From assembly GCA_964429805.1 (NCBI GenBank), contig CAYSDH010000013.1, forward strand, positions 1-56,180: a stretch of DNA of 56,180 nt. Direction: 5' to 3'. Position 1 is the first letter of the stretch, and every line of letters starts with the position of its first letter. The notes under the pieces were generated by a model. It did not search any database and was not told where the DNA came from. It was given only the letters and a program-made list of their open reading frames with translations. The translations under genes were made by a program, and so were the position numbers. The DNA comes from CAYSDH01 sp964429805. GTDB lineage: Bacteria; Bacteroidota; Bacteroidia; Flavobacteriales_D; JABDKJ01. Below are positions 51,223 to 56,180 of the stretch, in pieces.

Positions 51223-51941
51223 ACCGTACAGGCAAGGTCAAAGGCTTCTTTGAAGAGCCAAAAATTTACTTGACCTACGATTATAATCTCAGGTTGAGAA
51301 TGGAGACCATCAAGTCGATGATTAGAGGTCGAGAAATTAAGACCGTACTAGACGCACCGTGCGGTACAGGTGATATCTCGGTGCCGCTGCTTGACAAATT
51401 TGAAAACCTCACCCTTGTAGATTTTTCTGAAAACATGCTCAAACTGGCTGCTGGAAAAGTCCCGCAGTCTAGAATGGAAGATGTACGTTTTATCAAAGGT
51501 GACATCAATGCCTGGAAGGAAAAAGAGACCTACGACCTAGTGATGTGCCTTGGAGCCATGGCACACATGGAAGACCCAGAAAAATTCTTGATTGAAATGT
51601 CGCAGCGTGTGTCGCGTGGTGGCTATCTTATTATTCAAAACACGGACAGCCATCACCCCTACTCCTTTTTGATTCGTGCGTATAGATTTTTCCGTGGCTT
51701 AGCAGGCAAAAACAAGTACTCGTTTAGGTGGACATCGCAGCGCAGAATTAACTCGCTGATGAAAACCTACGGATTCATGTCACGGAAAAAGTGGCGCTAC
51801 AATCAGTCGTGGTTAGGGTTCTCACACCTCTTCAGCAACAAGAAAAAATATGCCGCTACCCGAGCCTGGTTCGGTAAACTCAATGCGCCAAAACTTCAGA
51901 TGCTAGGCAGTGATGTAATAGCCATGTACAAAAGGCTTTAA
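51210..51941 (+). CDS. Class I SAM-dependent methyltransferase in the polysaccharide cluster
   Basis: From the ATG at 51210 (MEQLDRTGKVKGFFEEPKIY) the product is 243 residues, with an overlap of 13 bases onto the GT2 gene. An ATG at 51117 would add an acidic 31-residue extension but force a 106-base overlap. Motif I is VLDAPCGTGDISVPL (about 40-54), followed by LVDFSENML and DLVMCLGAMAHM. The basic C-terminal 70 residues suit binding a polar acceptor. It may methylate a sugar of the glycan or be a ubiquinone-type methyltransferase relative. The context favours the former. Confidence 0.85.
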   Translation: MEQLDRTGKVKGFFEEPKIYLTYDYNLRLRMETIKSMIRGREIKTVLDAPCGTGDISVPLLDKFENLTLVDFSENMLKLAAGKVPQSRMEDVRFIKGDINAWKEKETYDLVMCLGAMAHMEDPEKFLIEMSQRVSRGGYLIIQNTDSHHPYSFLIRAYRFFRGLAGKNKYSFRWTSQRRINSLMKTYGFMSRKKWRYNQSWLGFSHLFSNKKKYAATRAWFGKLNAPKLQMLGSDVIAMYKRL

Positions 51942-51946
51942 GCATC

Positions 51947-53074
51947 ATGCGAATACTGTTAATCAGCGAGTTTTATCCTCAATCGGCCAGTGACTGGAAG
52001 GGTGTCTTCATCCGAGATTATGTCCACGCACTGCGCAGATTTTCTGAGGTAGAAGTGCTGTGCACACGGCCGCGAGGTGATAAACCAGTACTCAACACGC
52101 AAAGAGATCAAGACAGTCAAGTAACATTTCATGTCACGGCTGACCGCAGTAGCTCTGGACTGAGTAAGTGGTTGGTGATTAGAAAGTGGTACAAAGAGGC
52201 GCTTCAACAGGCTCGAAATCTGCAACGGCCAGATGCCATCTATGTGCATAACAGTGTTTTTCAAGGTCGCTTAGCCAAACGATTAGCGGCAGAATGGTCC
52301 ATTCCCTATTACGTAACCGAGCATACCGGACCCTTTTCTTCTATCAGCGACAATGAACTAAAAAGGCGACAAGCCAAGCGTGTGATGGAAGATGCTGAGC
52401 GTGTATTTACCGTGTCTGAACGCACAAAAAAAGAAATAGAACAAGCAGGAATACACCCTAATCAGATTAAGGTGACGCATAATCCTGTAGACACCGAAAC
52501 CTTTAAGCGCGGCCTTGATGGCCCGCATGACGCCCTGCTTTTTGTGAGCAGAATGGATGAATTTAAAGGAGCAATGCGCACACTTAAAGCCTTCGAAATA
52601 CTCCTGAAAAAACGTCCGACATTGACTCTAAAAATGATTGGTGACGGTGAAGAATATCTTGGAGTGCAACGCTACGTGCGGGAAAACAATCTGGGCGCTT
52701 CGGTGAGTATGTATGGAGCCATGTCAAAATCGGAGATTTATGGAGTCATGAAACGATGCGACCTTTTGCTATTCCCCTCCAGACATGAAAGTTTTGGTCT
52801 AGTAGCCGCAGAAGCCTGGGCCTCTGGCATTCCTGTAGTGATGGGCACTGATATCGGCTCTTCAGAATTGATGAAGAGTACGAGTACTAATCTCGGTGAG
52901 CTAGTTGATGTTGAGCAGCCTGAAGACATTGCCCGTGGCGCTGACAAAATTTTAAGCGCACTGAGTGCGTATAATCGAAATGACATCCGCAAGGTTATAG
53001 TAGATTCTTTGAGCATCAATGTCTTTGGAGATGCTATGAAAGCTGAGATTAAACAACTAAGCGCACAGACCTGA
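51947..53074 (+). CDS. GT4-type glycosyltransferase 2 of the surface-polysaccharide cluster
   Basis: A 375-residue GT-B glycosyltransferase: N-terminal LISEFYPQSASDWKGVFIRDYVHAL, then the C-terminal FVSRMDEFKGAMRTLKAFEI, LKMIGDGEE and the E-x7-E motif in PSRHESFGLVAAEAWASGIP. It starts 5 bases after the methyltransferase stop. It probably adds one sugar of the same glycan. Confidence 0.9.
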   Translation: MRILLISEFYPQSASDWKGVFIRDYVHALRRFSEVEVLCTRPRGDKPVLNTQRDQDSQVTFHVTADRSSSGLSKWLVIRKWYKEALQQARNLQRPDAIYVHNSVFQGRLAKRLAAEWSIPYYVTEHTGPFSSISDNELKRRQAKRVMEDAERVFTVSERTKKEIEQAGIHPNQIKVTHNPVDTETFKRGLDGPHDALLFVSRMDEFKGAMRTLKAFEILLKKRPTLTLKMIGDGEEYLGVQRYVRENNLGASVSMYGAMSKSEIYGVMKRCDLLLFPSRHESFGLVAAEAWASGIPVVMGTDIGSSELMKSTSTNLGELVDVEQPEDIARGADKILSALSAYNRNDIRKVIVDSLSINVFGDAMKAEIKQLSAQT

Positions 53075-53075
53075 C

Positions 53076-54986
53076 ATGTGTGGAATAGCTGGCATAGTAG
53101 ATTTTAAAAAAGGCTTCTCTACAGAAGACCTCAAAAAAATGGGCCAAATACTGGAGCAGCGAGGTCCTGATGACGAAGGTTATATCATATATGAAAAAGG
53201 TGAAATCAGTCAGTTCTCTGGACTCGGTTCTGTCGAAGAATATAGAAAGGAGCATGAGTTTCTTCCTTCTAAAATGGTCAAAGGGTTGGGCTTCATGCAC
53301 CGCAGGCTGTCTATCCAAGACCTTTCTGCGGCAGGCCACCAGCCTATGATTCACGAGCCGAGCGGCACGGTACTCAACTTTAATGGAGAGGTATATAATT
53401 TTTTAGAACTCGGAGCCCAACTCGGTAAAGACAATACGATTACCTCAGAGAGTGACACCGAAGTGGTGCTTCGCTCCTACCTTGAACGAGGTGCAGATAA
53501 TGTCAACCAGTTTAGAGGAATGTGGGCCTATGCCCTGCTCGACTCAACTAAAAATAGACTCATTCTGTCTAGAGATCGTTTTGGAATCAAGCCGCTCTAC
53601 TATCACTACAGCGGCACGAAACTGATTTTTGCTTCTGAGATAAAAGCCATTTTGGCGGTGGCCGGCATCGAAGCGCAGGCCAAGCGCGAAGATGTGGTTC
53701 AGTTTATCAGCTATGGCTGTATGAAAGAACCGCATGACATTCTCTTTCACGGCATCAAAAGTGTGGCGCCCGGTCAGCAACTGATTATCGATCTGAATGA
53801 GGATAGTCTACCTGCAAAAAAAGTACAGTACTACACGCCCGAGGCGAAAGAAAACGCCACGCTGGCTGACTATCATGAGACCTTTGCCGAGTCTGTGGAT
53901 CTGCACATGCGTGCCGATGTTGAAGTGGGCTCTTGCCTGAGTGGTGGCCTTGACTCATCAGCTATAGTGCATGCGGCAAGCAATCTTACCTCAGGCTCAT
54001 TTCACACCATTACGGCCAGCTATAAAGACCCTGAAATAGATGAGTCGGATTTTGCCCGATTGCTCAGCAATGACTGTGACAACTTAAATCAGCACTTCAC
54101 TTATCCTTCTGCCGAAGGACTGATGGACGAGTGGGACAAGATGCTTTATCATCAAGATGTGCCGATTGGGTCGAGTAGTATTTACGCGCAGTGGAACGTG
54201 ATGAAACATGCACATCAACTCAACATGAAAGTGCTCCTTGATGGTCAAGGTTCTGACGAGGTGCTGGGTGGATACTACAATTTTGCAGGACTGCTCGTGC
54301 TCGAAAAACTGAGTAAGCTTAGATTCTCTGGTTCGCGTAAAGCCTTCAAAGCACTCAAAGAAAATTTCACGCCAGCCATGTCTGATGCGTTGAAGCGTGC
54401 CTCCTACCCGCTTCTGCCAGAAACGGTGCAGCGAGTGGTCAGAAAAAAGAAACGACTAGGACCAAACTTACTGAGCGATGAGATGCTCGGTTATGTAAAG
54501 AGCACCAAGGTGCCTCAGCGCAACGGGCGCAATATCACTGAGCATTCTAAAAAGAGTCTCATGTTTGGCATGTATGAGCTACTGCGCTATGAAGACCGCA
54601 ACAGCATGGCTTTTTCTATCGAGTCGCGGGTACCTTTTCTGGACCATAAGTTGGTAGAAGTTGGGCTCGGACTGAGCAGCGATGACCTCATTAAAGATGG
54701 CTGGACAAAGTGGCCGATCAGGCAGATGCTTGATGGCAAACTCGATGACTCATTGGTCTGGCGAAAAGAGAAAAAAGGATTTTTGACACCGCAGCAAAGC
54801 TGGAAAGACCAACTACTCCCTTTCATGTTGAGAGAGGTAGACCGCAGCCGACAAGATGTATTTGACAACGGGCTGTTGGAGTCGTGGATCAAGAAAGAGA
54901 ATCTGACCAACAGTCAACTCAGTGAGCTGTGGCGTGTGTTTTCTATTATCAGATGGATGGACCTGTTTAAAGTAGAACTTATCTAA
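53076..54986 (+). CDS. asnB: Glutamine-hydrolysing asparagine synthase
   Basis: A 636-residue AsnB-type enzyme. The N-terminal class II glutaminase has nucleophile Cys2 (MCGIAGIVDF) and the FNGEVYNF and RDRFGIKPLYY motifs. The synthetase domain has the ATP-pyrophosphatase SGGLDS at 289-294 (CLSGGLDSSAI) and DGQGSDEVLGGYY. In polysaccharide clusters such enzymes often make amidated sugars (or act as WbpS-like amidotransferases), so the acceptor may be a sugar carboxylate and not aspartate. That point is inference from context. It starts 1 base after the preceding stop. Confidence 0.9.
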   Translation: MCGIAGIVDFKKGFSTEDLKKMGQILEQRGPDDEGYIIYEKGEISQFSGLGSVEEYRKEHEFLPSKMVKGLGFMHRRLSIQDLSAAGHQPMIHEPSGTVLNFNGEVYNFLELGAQLGKDNTITSESDTEVVLRSYLERGADNVNQFRGMWAYALLDSTKNRLILSRDRFGIKPLYYHYSGTKLIFASEIKAILAVAGIEAQAKREDVVQFISYGCMKEPHDILFHGIKSVAPGQQLIIDLNEDSLPAKKVQYYTPEAKENATLADYHETFAESVDLHMRADVEVGSCLSGGLDSSAIVHAASNLTSGSFHTITASYKDPEIDESDFARLLSNDCDNLNQHFTYPSAEGLMDEWDKMLYHQDVPIGSSSIYAQWNVMKHAHQLNMKVLLDGQGSDEVLGGYYNFAGLLVLEKLSKLRFSGSRKAFKALKENFTPAMSDALKRASYPLLPETVQRVVRKKKRLGPNLLSDEMLGYVKSTKVPQRNGRNITEHSKKSLMFGMYELLRYEDRNSMAFSIESRVPFLDHKLVEVGLGLSSDDLIKDGWTKWPIRQMLDGKLDDSLVWRKEKKGFLTPQQSWKDQLLPFMLREVDRSRQDVFDNGLLESWIKKENLTNSQLSELWRVFSIIRWMDLFKVELI

Positions 54987-54987
54987 G

Positions 54988-56157
54988 ATGACAAGATACA
55001 GAATCGCCATAGTCTGCGGCCACTTCCTTCCAGAAATGGGATATCTGGAGGTAGACTTGGCGCGTGGCCTGCACCGTGCTGGACATGAGGTACATGTCAT
55101 CACCAGTGACGTGATACCGCGCTACGTAGATTTTGACGCCAAGAAAAAACAAAAGGCTCATGATACAGATCATGAGGCCTACGAGATACATCGCCTGAAG
55201 TCGATTGTGTCGATTGGTCAGATGGTGATTTGTCATGGTTTGAAAAAAGAGCTTGAGCGGCTCTCGCCAGAATTGGTGCTGGTTATTGGTCTAGGCAAGC
55301 GCTTTCCAGACCCTGTGTTCTCTATGCAGGGCCCATGGAAATTGGCCAGTTTTATAGGTGACAATTCGAAGTCTTATCAGAGAAAACGAACCTTGATTGA
55401 CAAGTCATTTAAGGACCCCGTGTATAAGCGCGCGGTTATGAAGAGTGACAAGATTTTCTCTTACACGGCAGAAAGCAAGCAGATTGTCTCGAGCTATTTA
55501 CATACTGCGGGACGGTCAAGACTCTATGAGAATTGTGAGGAAATCAGACTTGGTGTAGATGAGCACATCTTCTTTTTTGATGAGGCATTGAGACTCAAGA
55601 AAAGAAAGGAATGGGGCATTAATCAAAACGAGCGCATCGGAATTACAGCCACGAGATGCAGCCCAGAAAAAAACATCTCTTTGTTGCTAGACAAAGTAAA
55701 TCAGTCCATTTCAGATGGATTGTTAGACCAGTTTCACTTGGTCGGCCTGAGTGACAATGAGTACTCTAGGCTAATGAGAACCAAGCATGCTGACCTGGCA
55801 CAGTCTGAGAAAATAGTGCTACACGACATGAAGCCACAGTCAGAAATGAATGCCTTGCTTAACATGGCTGACATTGGAATATCGCTGCGGCCTGCCATAA
55901 GCATACAGCAAGCACTCGGAACGGGCTTGCCTTTGATTTTGCCAAAAGAAGATTCTCTCAGTCACCTTTCTGGAAAGTACCACTGTCAGTTTCAAGACTT
56001 GACCAATCTAGACTTGAGCATAGACATTAATCAAGATGAGCGTGCTGCTAGTGCTTCTCTTGCCTCAAGTGACTTTGGTTTGCACGCACTCTGTGAGCGT
56101 ATTATGGCCTCGATGGCGTTGATTGATTGTAAGCTAACCCTAATTAGGCGCGTTTAA
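54988..56157 (+). CDS. GT4-like glycosyltransferase 3 with degenerate donor motif
   Basis: A 389-residue GT-B-like protein. The N-terminus is typical (YRIAIVCGHFLPEMGYLEVD, HRAGHEVHVITSD). The C-terminal nucleotide-sugar region has TATRCSPEKNISLLLDKVN and VLHDMKPQSEMNALLNMADI. The E-x7-E position reads RPAISIQQALGTGLPLIL and lacks both glutamates found in the two sister enzymes. It could be inactive, use a different donor mode, or be a divergent GT. It starts 1 base after the asnB stop and the stop is 23 bases before the window end. Confidence 0.82.
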   Translation: MTRYRIAIVCGHFLPEMGYLEVDLARGLHRAGHEVHVITSDVIPRYVDFDAKKKQKAHDTDHEAYEIHRLKSIVSIGQMVICHGLKKELERLSPELVLVIGLGKRFPDPVFSMQGPWKLASFIGDNSKSYQRKRTLIDKSFKDPVYKRAVMKSDKIFSYTAESKQIVSSYLHTAGRSRLYENCEEIRLGVDEHIFFFDEALRLKKRKEWGINQNERIGITATRCSPEKNISLLLDKVNQSISDGLLDQFHLVGLSDNEYSRLMRTKHADLAQSEKIVLHDMKPQSEMNALLNMADIGISLRPAISIQQALGTGLPLILPKEDSLSHLSGKYHCQFQDLTNLDLSIDINQDERAASASLASSDFGLHALCERIMASMALIDCKLTLIRRV

Positions 56158-56180
56158 AACTAAGTATTTCCACGTTTTGT

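Noticed and set aside
1..56180. CRISPR arrays, tRNA, rRNA, insertion sequences, toxin-antitoxin or restriction systems
   Set aside because: I scanned intergenic gaps and product list on both strands and saw none. Without tools a divergent tRNA-like fold could be missed, but none is suggested by the sequence.

Overview
The window reads as chromosomal DNA of a Bacteroidota bacterium, most likely a marine or aquatic member of the Flavobacteriia/Cryomorphaceae type. The evidence is a complete bat (aerotolerance) operon, two C-terminal type IX secretion (T9SS type A) sorting domains, GldI-like FKBP lipoproteins, DUF5723 and BT_3928-like proteins, split 5'-nucleotidase genes, weak Shine-Dalgarno sequences, and promoters of the TTG-N19-TAnnTTTG type. 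There is no rRNA, tRNA, CRISPR array, transposase or prophage. The content is mainly housekeeping and cell-envelope genes, packed in operons joined by 1-13 bp overlaps. A 10-base N run at 36591-36600 marks an assembly gap inside a gene.

Region by region. 1-6.7 kb (minus): BT_3928-like membrane protein, a lone oligopeptide-type permease, tpiA, prmA, and a very large exported protein of unknown function that runs off the left edge. 6.7-14.3 kb (minus): a gene-free stretch, a small winged-helix-like protein with its own terminator, a SirB1/transglutaminase-like protein, a nucleoside phosphorylase/S4 protein/fused E1 alpha-beta dehydrogenase operon, and a PadR regulator with a PspC-domain membrane protein. 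14.4-18.0 kb (minus): a 1186-residue T9SS-secreted protein flanked by a strong terminator. 18.2-24.7 kb (mostly plus): a DMT transporter, a YigZ-family protein, an acyl-CoA thioesterase (minus), the two halves of a 5'-nucleotidase, dnaA, a low-molecular-weight phosphatase and an RsmI-related methylase. 24.7-28.5 kb (minus): nrnA, two FKBP lipoproteins and a DUF5723 protein, divergent from ndk.

29-38.6 kb holds small envelope genes: a possible lipoprotein, a DoxX protein, an MFS transporter, a three-gene minus operon of small coiled-coil exported proteins (two of them mutually related), a membrane protein plus HTTM-DCC1 fusion pair, a TPR protein, the DUF1573/T9SS gene carrying the gap, a YvlD-like protein, DUF4442 and MazG-like genes. 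38.8-47.2 kb (plus) is the eight-gene MoxR-DUF58-BatD-like-BatA-BatB-BatC-BatD-BatE operon, predicted to form a membrane-associated ATPase/VWA assembly. 47.3-48.1 kb (minus) is an alpha/beta hydrolase. 48.2-56.2 kb (plus) starts with a THUMP RNA methyltransferase and continues as a surface-polysaccharide cluster: three GT4-type and one GT2 glycosyltransferases, a SAM methyltransferase and a glutamine-dependent asparagine synthase.

Nothing here is a clear, self-contained new defence or mobile system. The most under-described items are the small coiled-coil operon at 31.5-32.9 kb, the HTTM-DCC1 pair at 33-34.8 kb, the large unknown exported protein at the left edge, and the gene-free stretch at 6.7-7.2 kb.
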